Assembly: GCF_033100115.1 (NCBI RefSeq)
Contig: NZ_CP136910.1
Location: 3,186,001-3,250,000, forward strand
Length of the DNA: 64,000 nt
Origin: Anaerocolumna sp. AGMB13020
GTDB lineage: Bacteria; Bacillota; Clostridia; Lachnospirales; Lachnospiraceae
Direction of reading: 5' to 3'
Shown here: in pieces, positions 17,801 to 25,519 of the stretch
Numbering within the stretch: position 1 is the stretch's first letter
Layout: each line of letters starts with the position of its first letter
The notes under the pieces: model-generated
Told to the model about the DNA's origin: nothing
The model's database searches: none
The model's input: the letters and a program-made list of their open reading frames with translations, nothing else
Program-made: the position numbers and the translations under genes

Positions 17801-18648
17801 TTATCAGCATTGATCAGGAAGGGAAGCTGTTTGCAAAGAAGGCTGGAAGTGCATATTATATGACAGCAGTAACCTATGGCGGTAATACGAAAGTTTATAC
17901 GGTTAAGGTTAAGGTAATGAAAGCCCAGGGAGCTACCAAAGTTGGATTTATCAGGTATTCTGCAGAGACCTTTGCATACAAGGACATAAATTACAGAATT
18001 ACCAGCAAAGCCTCCGGTACGGGGGCAGGAGAGGTTGCCATTGCGAATAACCAGATGAATAGCAAACTTCCCGGTAAAGTGGTAATACCTGAAACGATTG
18101 ACTGGAAAGGAAAGAAATACAAGGTTACCTCCATCGATGAAAGTGCCTTTTACGGCAGATCAAATATAACCTCGGTTACCATACCGGCTAATATAAAAGT
18201 AATCTCTCCCACTGCATTTACCTCCTGCAACCGCTTAAAGGAGTTTAAGGTGGACAGAGAAAACAAACAGTATTCCGCAAAAGGCGCTATGCTCTTAAAC
18301 AAACAGGGAACTGTGCTGCTGGCCTATCCTTCTGCTTCCGGCACGATAGTCATCGACAGGAAGATAACGGAAATAGGAAGCTACGCTTTTAGTGTATGCA
18401 AAGAGTTAAAAGCAGTTGTAATACCAGAGACGGTAAAAAGTATCGGAGGATGTGCATTTGCTCACTCCTCCAAACTGGAAAAGGTGGTATTCCAAAGCAG
18501 CCAGGTACCGGAAATGACCTATTACTCTGTCTTTGAAAAAGTGAAGGATACCTGTGTTTTCCAGGTGCCTGCTTCTTCAGGAGAGTTATATGTCCAGGCA
18601 ATGCAGGAGCTTTGGCTGCCAAAGGACATAGTAATCAAGCAAAAATAA
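14863..18648 (+). CDS. Secreted multidomain protein: NHL repeats, Ig-like, InlB B-type and LRR_5 domains
   Basis: 1261 residues. Signal peptide with cleavage near ALA-AE (about 33). About six NHL-type repeats of ~56 residues (to about 370; each with LYIAD..N..VRKV and AGDGG), forming a beta-propeller. Then an ASH/CARDB-like domain (about 380-480), two Ig-like repeats each with SYQWY/TYQWY (about 485-695), a divergent InlB B-repeat (about 705-770), a Pro/Thr linker, a ZU5-like segment (about 790-935), and BspA-type LRR_5 repeats (about 1040-1250). There is no LPXTG or membrane anchor. Probably a cell-surface or secreted binding protein. SD AAAGGAGG. Confidence 0.8.
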   Translation: MRRKIKSWNKRLLCITLSLLILYTGLPQYTALAAENYEVTTIAGIQSPGFGGDEGPANLASLNAPNGVAIDNQGNLYIADTLNSRVRKVSAEGIITTVAGNGNPGYAGDGGSAKAAELNDPRGIVLDSQGNLYIADSKNYVVRKVTADGVISTIAGIAGSFGHSGDGGPAVEAMLKQPFGVAVDSQDNLYIADIQDQVIRKVTTDGIISTVAGQSGVVGYSGDGGAAIDAQFHNPTGVALDNQNNLYIADMDNNVVRKVTEDGVINTIAGQFGTNGYGGDEGPATKALLRGPADVALDNYGNLYIIEYFNNVLRKVTPEGIISTVVGNFPVLNAEFNYPFGLAIDNNGVFYVADTANSKIKKINTVTYAAALSQEGEYVFPKLLWGYNTGEIESKTITVTNTGSGTLKNLKITISGSGAGSFELGRLTRTTLDNTNTTAVFTVQAREWLALGTHTATITVSADKMQDISFTVTQTIEEEITDAQTPQIIRQPQEVTVEEGKDVNFEVAATVEKGNLSYQWYRNTTNSNTGGTIISGAVQSSYRAPADELKDSWYYCVITNLDTEATGSKTASVTSNAAKAVTQSVTNAETPGILKHPKDVTVQKGEEAILEVTAAVSSGSLTYQWYSNAEDSTEGGTPIEGAVQDSYGAPTDTEGKKWYYCVVTNTDPGVNGNKTAAVTTSTASVTVISKTESAEYTVTVIGGSGGGSYPENSDVSITANPAPAGKVFYRWTSSRNIAFQNPEAESTVFTMPAGEVTITAEYRNTPTVTPALPSTPDEDGDIGNQDKTEEKTIKVVEAPKGIPNTAIISVEEVGKAFDKSVEVRLKEDSAAEREVRKALETDTIGLNMETMQIFPLDISLYIKGTNTKVQPAQGTSVRITCPIPTSLLPEKEKLLVVTVTNEKLQVLPAELTVKEGVSCLQFEAAHFSPYAFVVDSDGRLAEGAQIITDITVTEGTLTEIRPENLPAGAEVKYHVSTPTFISIDQEGKLFAKKAGSAYYMTAVTYGGNTKVYTVKVKVMKAQGATKVGFIRYSAETFAYKDINYRITSKASGTGAGEVAIANNQMNSKLPGKVVIPETIDWKGKKYKVTSIDESAFYGRSNITSVTIPANIKVISPTAFTSCNRLKEFKVDRENKQYSAKGAMLLNKQGTVLLAYPSASGTIVIDRKITEIGSYAFSVCKELKAVVIPETVKSIGGCAFAHSSKLEKVVFQSSQVPEMTYYSVFEKVKDTCVFQVPASSGELYVQAMQELWLPKDIVIKQK

Positions 18649-18741
18649 AACCTTTAAGCCTTGATTAATTTAAGCATTTTAAGGGGCTTTTGCAAAATAG
18701 ATGAGTAATCTATGGCGCAAGAGCTCTTTTTTCTTAAAAAT

Positions 18742-18775
18742 AAAGGCAGGTTCCCGAAAGAGCCTGCCTTTATGG
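18742..18775 (+). terminator. Terminator-like hairpin after the secreted protein
   Basis: AAAGGCAGG (18742-18750) pairs with CCTGCCTTT (18763-18771), with a 12-nt loop. A second T-run (TTTTTTC) precedes it at about 18727. It separates the secreted-protein gene from the insertion-element remnants. Confidence 0.7.
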
Positions 18776-18786
18776 TATAATTAAGT

Positions 18787-19047
18787 ATGCGAATAAATAA
18801 TTACACTAATAAGAATTATACATTGAATTCTAATGTATATCAATTAAAACTTCCATTAGAATTATATGGATTTGTATCGGAAGATGATTCAGTCAGATTG
18901 CTAAGCCAATTATTGGAGGAATTAGATTACACGAAGTTGTATCAGGCTTACTCTACCAAAGGTAGAAATCCAGCAGTTGACCCAAAGACCATGTTCAAGA
19001 TACTACAATCAAATTTTAAGGTTTCTAAGATAGCTTTCCTTGCATAG
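18787..19047 (+). pseudogene. IS1182-type transposase, N-terminal fragment
   Basis: The first ~75 codons read as the N-terminus of an IS1182-family (DUF772) transposase: QLKLPLELYGFVSEDDSVRLL and GRNPAVDPKTMFKIL. After KTMFKIL the frame runs into unrelated sequence shared, on the other strand, with a phage-gene fragment, and stops at 19047. The rest of the transposase, including the DDE domain, is missing. The chimeric junction is near 19010-19030. Confidence 0.7.
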
Positions 19048-19265
19048 AAAAGACTTTTTGCTCTGCTATATTTTGGATAAGGGAAACCTGTTACTTTATA
19101 GTTTTGTATACCTCCTGCTCCCCCTTTGACACAATCAATTACCGCTCCTTCTTCCATTTTCTTAATTTGGTTTTCGAGCGATTCAATCTTTCTCCTAGTG
19201 TCTTTAACCTCCTCTCTGAGTTCAGCGTATTGTATTAATATATCTTTTGTTAATTTTGTAGTCAC
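18948..19265 (-). pseudogene. Truncated phage-type protein of unknown function
   Basis: Starts best at GTG 19265, six nt after GGAGGG. Residues form a coiled coil (LREEVKDTRRKIESLENQIKKME) followed by GGAGGIQNYKVTGFPYPKYSRAKSLFYARKAILE. I recognise this arrangement from small proteins of unknown function in Clostridia prophages. After ARKAILE the reading frame enters the reverse strand of the IS1182 fragment, so the C-terminus is foreign. Probably a relic of a prophage lost by recombination at the insertion element. Confidence 0.55.
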
Positions 19266-19587
19266 TAAAAACCCTCCTATATGTCTAAATGTCATCTATG
19301 TATCCTTTTTTGTCTTCTTTTTGGATAATACGCAATTTTACCAATTATATGTACTTCTTTGGATGGATTATTATTGTATATTCTGGTTCATAAACCCCTG
19401 CTACCCAGTCTTTTTTTGTGTAAAATCACGATTTCATAGTAACTTATGTATATGCGCGATATCCCCATAACACATTTTGTTAATATTTGCCATTAACTGC
19501 TTGTCTATTTTGTTAGTTTTTATTCTTGCTAATTTTTGTTATTTCGACTATTATTAACTTACAAATATAGGAAATGGGGTTAATATT
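19266..19587. other. AT-rich intergenic stretch
   Basis: No gene recognised. Very AT-rich, ending in the weak SD AATGGGG of the next gene. Reading frames here are antisense to, or beyond, the phage fragment and have no family resemblance. Confidence 0.5.
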
Positions 19588-20553
19588 ATGAAAAAATATT
19601 TAAAAAATTTATTGCTTTCTTTAATGTGTATTGTGGTGATAACTACTCTAATACCAGCTTCTCAAATTGCTAAGGCTGCAACAAGATATACTGCCGTAGA
19701 TTCAAATAATGTCTCTTGGACATATACCTTATATGCAGGTAATGCAACAGATGTACGATTAGCTAGCAATGTTAGTGGCCAATTAAACGTACCGTATTTC
19801 TTAGATGGATATCTTGTAACATCTGCTTCTGGATATAAATCCGGTAATAACGTGTATACATTTCTAATGAATTATGGAGCAAACGTAACATCTGTAGTTT
19901 TTCCATTCACATTGCTTGAGATAGGAGACTATGCATTATATAACAGAGACAAAATAACTTCTGTTTATATTCCTGAAGGAGTAACCAAAATTGGCTACAT
20001 GGCATTTTATAGCATGGGTGCTCTTAAATCTATTGATCTACCAAGCACATTAACTACCCTTGGTTATTCAGCACTTGGTAATAGTTCTTTAACTACATTA
20101 AAAATTCCAGGAAATATAACATCTTGGGGAGATTATTATAACAAATATTCTACTTCTGATGTATATTTACAAAGGCTATGTATCAGTTCAGCTTCACTTA
20201 CAACTGTAGAAATAGAGCCAGGTATAACTGTTATTCCACAAGCTATGTTTTATAATTGTAAAGCATTAAAAAGTATTTCAATTCCATATAGTGTAACAAG
20301 TATTGAAGACAATGCATTTAATAATTGTACCTATTTAAGCCAAATAATTATTCCATCTAGTGTAACTAATATAGGTAAATTAGCATTTAACTTATGTGAT
20401 GGAATGGGTAAGATTTTTATTTTGAACCCAGATGCTACCATCTATGATAGCAAACAGACTATTAGTACAGCTTCTATTATTTATGGATACAGCGGTTCAA
20501 CAGCAGAATCATATGCATTAAAGTATAATAGGACTTTTATTCCTCTTGGCTAA
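19588..20553 (+). CDS. Secreted BspA-type LRR_5 protein
   Basis: 321 residues. Signal peptide with a long hydrophobic core and cleavage near AKA-AT (about 30). Repeats typical of LRR_5/BspA: IGDYALYNRDKITSVYIPEG, IGYMAFYSMGALKSIDLP, IPQAMFYNCKALKSISIP, IEDNAFNNCTYLSQIIIP, IGKLAFNLCDG; ends with AESYALKYNRTFIPLG. No cell-wall anchor. The coding sequence is clearly more AT-rich than its neighbours and is flanked by transposase remnants, suggesting acquisition by transfer. The same repeat type ends the 1261-residue protein upstream. Confidence 0.85.
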   Translation: MKKYLKNLLLSLMCIVVITTLIPASQIAKAATRYTAVDSNNVSWTYTLYAGNATDVRLASNVSGQLNVPYFLDGYLVTSASGYKSGNNVYTFLMNYGANVTSVVFPFTLLEIGDYALYNRDKITSVYIPEGVTKIGYMAFYSMGALKSIDLPSTLTTLGYSALGNSSLTTLKIPGNITSWGDYYNKYSTSDVYLQRLCISSASLTTVEIEPGITVIPQAMFYNCKALKSISIPYSVTSIEDNAFNNCTYLSQIIIPSSVTNIGKLAFNLCDGMGKIFILNPDATIYDSKQTISTASIIYGYSGSTAESYALKYNRTFIPLG

Positions 20554-20583
20554 TACCAACATCAAAACATCAAATTTATTTAA

Positions 20584-20637
20584 TAAAATAAGTCTTGTGA
20601 TTTGCTCAATTTAGAGTAATTTACATGGCTTATTTTT
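20584..20637 (+). terminator. Terminator-like hairpin after the LRR_5 gene
   Basis: AATAAGTC...GTG pairs with CAT..GGCTTATT across a long AT-rich loop, followed by TTTTTAT. Weak but correctly placed. Confidence 0.45.
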
Positions 20638-20801
20638 TATAAAGTCACACTAAAATTAAATTCGTCAACCACTTAATTCACGGTCTATACTCACATCCAT
20701 AACAAGCATTTCTATAATCTAATATAAAATACATATTCTAACTTATAGAAAACCAGTACATTAGAATTTTTCTTTGCTTAGCTCTCTTAAGCATCTGTAA
20801 G

Positions 20802-21143
20802 CTACTTCTCGTTTGGTGCATCTGCTTTGAATTCACAGTTTAGCGTATTTTCAGCTATGTATTGTGGATTTGTGGACTTCCTTGTACATCCATTATTAGA
20901 GTACTTAATCGTCGATTTGATATCTCGGTTGCGACAGATGCGTAATACACGTTTATCATTTACTTTTGTGTCATGATATCGTTCAAGATCATCTCTGATT
21001 CTGCGGTATCCTTTGTCTGGAGATTCCCTATGAATCTTTTCCATGATATCTGCAATACGCTTGTTTTCTGTCTCACTTTTAGGAATTCCCCTGTGTAACC
21101 ATTTATAGTATGCAGCTCTGGAAATTCCACCAAATTTGCACAA
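20802..21143 (-). pseudogene. IS3 orfB, truncated before the catalytic domain
   Basis: 113 residues: ISRAAYYKW..RG, SPDKGYRRIRDDL and KVNDKRVLRICR match the HTH_21 region preceding the integrase core of IS3 OrfB. The frame stops right after ADAPNEK, where intact proteins continue into the DDE domain (NEKWLTDVT-like). The protein would be inactive. Confidence 0.8.
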
Positions 21144-21211
21144 TGCACTGATTGAATAATTGTGTTCTTCCTTTTCCTCTTTGATTGCCTGATATATGTA
21201 TCGGACCAGGC

Positions 21212-21890
21212 TTAGCCCCGCATCCTCTCTATTTCCTCGAGTTTTTTTAAGAATGATGACTCCATTTCAGCTCGTTCATTTTCAGCTCTTAAAATCTTGT
21301 TTTCAGCACGGAGACGTTCTAATTCCGTCATTTGGTCTTCAAGTTTTCTTTTTCCACGATTATCCTTTAAAGCTTCAACTCCGTCTAATTCATATTTAAC
21401 GGTATAATTACGTGCTTGTTGATAGGATACCTGATATTTCTTGGCTGTTTCCGTATAATTATGTTCATGCGCTATACAATACTGTACGATTTCGACACGA
21501 TCATCAAATGTTGTTTTTCGTCCTTTGGCCTTAATGGAATATCCTCCTGTTCCAGAAGCTCTTAGCTCCTCATGACCATTATACTTCATAACCCAACATC
21601 TAACAGTTTCTGGATTAGCTATCTTGTATTTTATTGCGAGATCTCGATAAGAACCTTTTCCACTCAAGTAGGCATCAACAACGTTCTTTTTGAATGTAGA
21701 GGAGTATGATGCATTATGTCCTGTTCGAATAAATGCATTGGGACCGAATGATTCATATTTTGCAAGCCATTTCCGAAATGGTGTATGTTATGCCATATTT
21801 TGCTGCAATTATTTCAATACTCCCTTTGCCAGCTAAATATTCCTGTACGGCTTGAAGTTTCTCTGATGGTGATATCTTTTTTCTAGACAT
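21212..21890 (-). pseudogene. IS3 orfA with a 5' frameshift
   Basis: The intact 3' part (21212-21667) encodes GSYRDLAIKYKI, two helix-turn-helix segments and a C-terminal leucine-zipper-like coiled coil (LERLRAENKILRAEN). The true start is the ATG at 21890 (MSRKKISPSEKLQAVQEYL), but near 21775 the frame shifts so that HFRKWLAKYESFGPNAF is read in another frame. One base change in length would restore it. Confidence 0.75.
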
Positions 21891-21951
21891 GAAAAATGCT
21901 CCCTTCTAAGCATCAAGTGATTTTATTATTTCACTTGTCTACCTAGAAGGC

Positions 21952-22312
21952 AATGTCATTTAGTTAAGCAGCATTTCATCAGAAAAACATTTTATAATAG
22001 AAATAAAAAACGGTAGATGCTATCATATGCGGCTACCGTTTTACTTTTTAAGAAACACAAATGCAGGTGCCAAGTGTCTTGCACCTGTTATGGCTACTTT
22101 ATGGGAATTTCTAAAAATTAAGATACTCTGTAAGCAAAACTTATTGCACTTTTCGGTTTCTTCTTTCTCTCAAACGTTCGATTAGATCGAATTGGTGAAA
22201 CAGTCTTTATTAACATTTCTAATAGTGTCTTGCTTGAGAGCTTTTCCTTAAAAAACGCATAGCATAGTGTGATTGTTTTTGAAAAGTTAGTTCTTTTATT
22301 CTGTACAATTGG
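21952..22312. other. Intergenic region after the insertion element
   Basis: No gene recognised. It holds a terminator-like hairpin at 22006-22044 (AAACGGTAG/CTACCGTTT then TTACTTTTT) and a small hairpin GCAGGTGC...GCACCTG at about 22063-22089. Probably the remains of a gene disrupted by the insertion element. Confidence 0.5.
22006..22046 (+). terminator. Terminator-like hairpin
   Basis: AAACGGTAG (22008-22016) pairs with CTACCGTTT (22033-22041), preceded by A-rich and followed by T-rich sequence, so it could act in both directions. Confidence 0.65.
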
Positions 22313-22750
22313 TTGATCATATACGATGGAAGCAGAAAAATTTCAATTCCGTGCATGGCAAATCAGTTAAAGGAGGTTTACAGTAATAATATCTATTCAG
22401 AGGACTTAGCTTGGTTGGCAAAAGAGATTGAACCCATTAGAGAGGATACAATTGCAATTAGTAAAAAAAAATATACAGCCTCGTATTTTGGGAAAGAAGA
22501 TCTAACCGGATTTAAAGATTACGCATCCCGTGAATTTTGGCGCTTGGAAAATGCTTATAATGACTTCAAGGACAACAGCAAAACTGGCAATGTACTACCT
22601 TATAATAACTATCCGATGCAAATAGAAACAGGGCAGGTTTTCGTCATCGATTATACAAAGACAGATGGTTCTGTTATAAGAGGTTATTACCGCTCTGATG
22701 GATATGTTTGGAACGGTGCACTTTCAACAGAAGAGTTTGCAGGGGAGTGA
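22313..22750 (+). CDS. Hypothetical protein, possibly an N-terminally truncated remnant
   Basis: Up to 145 residues from a TTG; no ATG lies near an SD. The open frame extends only 10 codons upstream to a stop and has no better start. Content is soluble, rich in Tyr and Lys, ending with VFVIDYTKTDGSVIRGYYRSDGYVWNG, which looks like a beta-rich module. I do not recognise the family. Its position beside a dead insertion element makes a truncated gene as likely as a functional one. Confidence 0.4.
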   Translation: MIIYDGSRKISIPCMANQLKEVYSNNIYSEDLAWLAKEIEPIREDTIAISKKKYTASYFGKEDLTGFKDYASREFWRLENAYNDFKDNSKTGNVLPYNNYPMQIETGQVFVIDYTKTDGSVIRGYYRSDGYVWNGALSTEEFAGE

Positions 22751-22767
22751 AATGCTCCTGAATAGCA

Positions 22768-22802
22768 AGGCTACCGTCCGACTTCTTTCAGACGGTAGCT
22801 GC
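22768..22802 (+). terminator. Hairpin between convergent genes
   Basis: GCTACCGTC (22770-22778) pairs with GACGGTAGC (22791-22799), between the hypothetical gene and the convergent XRE gene. Neither side has a strong T-run. Confidence 0.5.
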
Positions 22803-22822
22803 TATAACTATAATTCATAAAT

Positions 22823-23155
22823 CTAAATAATTGAAATTATCTTTAAAATCTTTATTTTCTTGTCATTATCACAGTCTTTTAACGCTCTTAGAATTTCGTT
22901 ATCCAATGCAAAAGATGAGTTTTCATATTGATCTGATAAAAGGTAATCGATACTTGTATGAAGTGCGTTTGCAATCGCTAATAGAACATTAAGAGATACT
23001 TTGGTATGATTGTTTTCGATATTAGAGATATGAGAAACATTACAACCGACATAAGAGGCAACATTTTCTTGCGTCAGATTTTTTCTTATACGGATTTCTT
23101 TTATGCGTAAGCCTAATATCTCATAATTTATATTGTTATCATTATTACCAGTCAA
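22823..23155 (-). CDS. XRE-family transcriptional regulator
   Basis: About 110 residues. An N-terminal Cro/C1-type HTH (LGLRIKEIRIRKNLTQENVASYVGCNVSHISNIENNHTKV, about 15-55) and a helical C-terminus. I prefer the TTG at 23155, placed 5 nt after GAGGTGA; a GTG at 23164 overlaps that SD. No partner gene adjoins it. Targets are unknown. Confidence 0.75.
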   Translation of the reverse strand: MTGNNDNNINYEILGLRIKEIRIRKNLTQENVASYVGCNVSHISNIENNHTKVSLNVLLAIANALHTSIDYLLSDQYENSSFALDNEILRALKDCDNDKKIKILKIISII

Positions 23156-23291
23156 CTTAATCACCTCAGGAATTTGTCTATATGTATATATTTTTATTCT
23201 AATTGTAAACTTTGTGGTTCTATGCTAGAATAACCTGTACAAGTATAAAGTATACAAATAGACAAAAATGAGAAATTAGGAGAATAAAGCA

Positions 23292-23336
23292 ATGAAAAAT
23301 ATTGTAAAGGGACTTTATATGAATTTACCGTCGTAA
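23292..23336 (+). CDS. Possible 14-codon leader peptide upstream of the MerR gene
   Basis: ATG at 23292 follows AGGAGAATAAAGCA and encodes MKNIVKGLYMNLPS, then TAA. Too short to judge from sequence; it lies upstream of the MerR promoter at 23344, so it could equally be the stump of a deleted gene with its SD intact. Confidence 0.25.
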   Translation: MKNIVKGLYMNLPS

Positions 23337-23343
23337 TTACCAC

Positions 23344-23374
23344 TTGACTGCGCCCTTAGGGAATGGATTACTAT
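23344..23374 (+). promoter_or_regulatory. MerR-type promoter with 19-bp spacer
   Basis: TTGACT (23344-23349) and TACTAT (23369-23374) are separated by 19 bp, the over-long spacing that MerR-family activators correct by DNA distortion. The spacer contains CCCTTAGGG, a near-palindrome. The MerR gene starts 19 nt downstream, so autoregulation is likely. Confidence 0.65.
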
Positions 23375-23392
23375 TAAGAAAAGGAGGAGGTT

Positions 23393-24280
23393 ATGCGATA
23401 CACAATCGGACAGTTTGCAGGCCTGCATCTGGTTTCAAAGAAAACCTTGCGATACTATAAGGAAATCGGGCTTCTTGAACCGGAGGGCATAGATTCTCTC
23501 AATGGTTATGCTTATTATGGAAAAAACCAGAGTGAACGTATGAAACAGATACAGTATTTAAGAAGATTGAGATTCTCACTGGAGGAGATATATATTCTTT
23601 TAGAGTCGGAATTGGAGCAATGGAAAGAGATTGTCGAAGCCAGACTTACAGCAGTCAGATCAGAGGAAATACTTCTTCGTGATATCAAACAGGAGCTTCT
23701 GGCCCTGCAGGGGCGTATCAGGGAAAATAAAGCTGTCTATCATTCAGACAGAATATCCGGAATAGCTACGGAATACATAACGGATACCTTCCTGCTGGAG
23801 AAGCCGGTGTGCTTTATAGGACGGGCAGCACGGGTACCTTATAATCAAGATGAGAAGAAGCAGAAGATAATTGAAAGTCTTATCCGTGATTTTTACAGCA
23901 ATGATGAACCGGATATGATACCGGGACATTCCTCGCCGGAAACAAGTCTTGGTATTGTGTGTGAATGCGAGAAGGATATGAGTATGGGAACTTATATGAT
24001 GGGAATGCAGGTAAACTGCCTGAAGGAAATACCGGAAGGTATGCGCAGTTTTCTTCTTCCGCCAGGTTTGTATGCCCGTGTCAGATTCAGTGCAGAGGAT
24101 AGAGAGACTCTGACAGGTATGGTATTGGACAAAGCTTATGAGCATCTGTATAGCAAGTGGTTGCCGGAATCTTCGTTTACCATGGAAGAGATGCTGGCAG
24201 TTGAAGTTTACAGAGTAGACAGAATGGAAGCCCCTGCCAGCCCGGAGATGGAGCTCTGGCAGCTTCTGAAGGAGAAATAA
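23393..24280 (+). CDS. MerR-family regulator with C-terminal effector-binding domain
   Basis: 295 residues. N-terminal MerR HTH (YTIGQFAGLHLVSKKTLRYYKEIGLLEP), the typical YYG..Q...Q.I..LR wing, a dimerisation helix (about 75-120), then a GyrI/BmrR-like small-molecule-binding domain. SD AAGGAGGAGG. A GNAT acetyltransferase follows 30 nt later, probably co-transcribed; together they may form a drug- or metabolite-responsive unit. Confidence 0.85.
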   Translation: MRYTIGQFAGLHLVSKKTLRYYKEIGLLEPEGIDSLNGYAYYGKNQSERMKQIQYLRRLRFSLEEIYILLESELEQWKEIVEARLTAVRSEEILLRDIKQELLALQGRIRENKAVYHSDRISGIATEYITDTFLLEKPVCFIGRAARVPYNQDEKKQKIIESLIRDFYSNDEPDMIPGHSSPETSLGIVCECEKDMSMGTYMMGMQVNCLKEIPEGMRSFLLPPGLYARVRFSAEDRETLTGMVLDKAYEHLYSKWLPESSFTMEEMLAVEVYRVDRMEAPASPEMELWQLLKEK

Positions 24281-24310
24281 AGGTCTTTATGATGAGAATG
24301 AAGAGAGGTA

Positions 24311-24856
24311 ATGCAGAGGATGGAACAGATTTTAAGTGAGCGTTTAGTCTATTGCCCCATTAAGCTAGAGGATCTGGATACCTATGTGAAATTCAGGAAT
24401 GAGAAATCCTACAGGCAATGGTTTTATTTTCAAGAACCCCTGAACAAGGAAACTGCCAGGAAAGCTATTGAACTTATGCATAATCAAAGCGGTTATGCAG
24501 TAAATATACTGCAGGAACCTTTTGATATAGGGCTTTATCTGAAAGAGAACAAAGAATTTATAGGAACGGTTTCTCTAAGTAAATTTCATGGACCGCAGGA
24601 GGAGCTGGATTACGTAGAAGTTGGCTATGGAATTGGTGAAGCCTATCAAAATAAGGGATATGCTACTGAGGCTGCAAAAGCTGCCGTTAACTGGGGTTTG
24701 AAAAGCTTAGCCGAACTTGGAGCAGAGCCGGTCATTCATGGAAATGTGGAACATGAAAACTTTCCGTCCCGCAGAGTGCTTGAAAAGACAGGCTTTCAGT
24801 TGATTCGGACAGAGAAATATCTAAGTATCTACGAATTAAATAAGATAAGTAGATAA
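24311..24856 (+). CDS. GNAT-family N-acetyltransferase
   Basis: 181 residues of the RimJ/RimL-like GNAT type: LSERLVYCPIKLEDLDTYV at the start, EVGYGIGEAYQNKGYATEAAKAAVNWGL containing the acetyl-CoA-binding loop (about 103-130), and SRRVLEKTGFQLIRTE near the end. Substrate unknown. An upstream ATG with SD AGAGG gives this start. A terminator-like stem ATTATCC/GGATAAT (24885-24916) with a T-run follows. Confidence 0.8.
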   Translation: MQRMEQILSERLVYCPIKLEDLDTYVKFRNEKSYRQWFYFQEPLNKETARKAIELMHNQSGYAVNILQEPFDIGLYLKENKEFIGTVSLSKFHGPQEELDYVEVGYGIGEAYQNKGYATEAAKAAVNWGLKSLAELGAEPVIHGNVEHENFPSRRVLEKTGFQLIRTEKYLSIYELNKISR

Positions 24857-24884
24857 AATTTAAATATGATTAGTATCTACAATC

Positions 24885-24922
24885 ATTATCCTATACTTTT
24901 ATCCGTGTGGGATAATTTTTGT
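24885..24922 (+). terminator. Terminator of the MerR-GNAT unit
   Basis: ATTATCC (24885-24891) pairs with GGATAAT (24910-24916), followed by TTTTTGTTGTT. Confidence 0.7.
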
Positions 24923-25044
24923 TGTTCCTCTTTATAGGCGCGGATGTTAAATAAATGAAAGAGAGAATTTTACAATCAGATTACAATGAGTGCTGCGTAA
25001 TCCCATGACTGGAACCAGCTACTAAGACTAGATCCAAAGCATAC

Positions 25045-25072
25045 TTGACTTTACATTATACAATGGTATAAT
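25045..25072 (+). promoter_or_regulatory. Promoter of the first blaI-M56 pair
   Basis: TTGACT (25045-25050), 16-bp spacer and TATAAT (25067-25072). Immediately downstream is an AT-rich imperfect dyad, AATATTA...TAATATT, which may be the BlaI-type operator; it does not match the TACA/TGTA consensus well. Confidence 0.65.
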
Positions 25073-25126
25073 ATTAACATAATATTAATATTACACTAAA
25101 GTCTTTACCGGAAAGGGGTAACAAGT

Positions 25127-25519
25127 TTGATTGGAAAGTTAAAAAGATTAGGAGATGCGGAATTAGAAATTATGATGGTTCTATGGGGCAGTGCTCAGCC
25201 AATTACTTCAAATTACATTCTGGAACAACTCAAAGGAAAGCGTCAATGGGGTTTATCGACCTTAATGACTTCCCTTACAAGACTATCGGAGAAAGAGTTT
25301 GTTTACTGTGACAGAACGACCCGTACCAATTTATATTCTGCTCTGGTGACGGAAGACCAATATAAAACACAGGAAAGCAAATCTTTCCTGGAAAAGCTCT
25401 ATGGAAATTCACTTCAAAATCTGGTAACAAATTTGTACAGCAATAAAATAATCGATCAGGAAGATTTAAAAGAGCTGCAAGAGCATCTGAAACTGTTGGA
25501 AAAGGAGTATAAAGCATGA
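25127..25519 (+). CDS. BlaI/MecI-family repressor
   Basis: 130 residues starting at TTG, 8 nt after GGAAAGGGG. Winged-helix BlaI fold: LGDAELEIMMVLWGSAQPITSNYILEQL, then STLMTSLTRLSEKEFV. Members repress their own operon and are cleaved by the partner metallopeptidase upon induction. Its stop overlaps the M56 gene start by 4 nt. Confidence 0.85.
   Translation: MIGKLKRLGDAELEIMMVLWGSAQPITSNYILEQLKGKRQWGLSTLMTSLTRLSEKEFVYCDRTTRTNLYSALVTEDQYKTQESKSFLEKLYGNSLQNLVTNLYSNKIIDQEDLKELQEHLKLLEKEYKA

Larger units (their letters stand above)
20800..21951 (-). mobile_element. Degraded IS3-family (IS150-like) insertion sequence
   Basis: The minus strand carries orfA then orfB of an IS3-type element. The orfA end has the A-rich slippery stretch (TTAAAAAAACTC, about 21240) used for programmed frameshifting into orfB. 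Three lesions make it inactive: a frameshift near the start of orfA (about 21775), and loss of the whole catalytic rve domain after PNEK of orfB at 20802, which also removes the right end. The remaining end near 21903-21951 contains an imperfect hairpin (CCTTCTAA.../...TAGAAGG). Confidence 0.75.
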
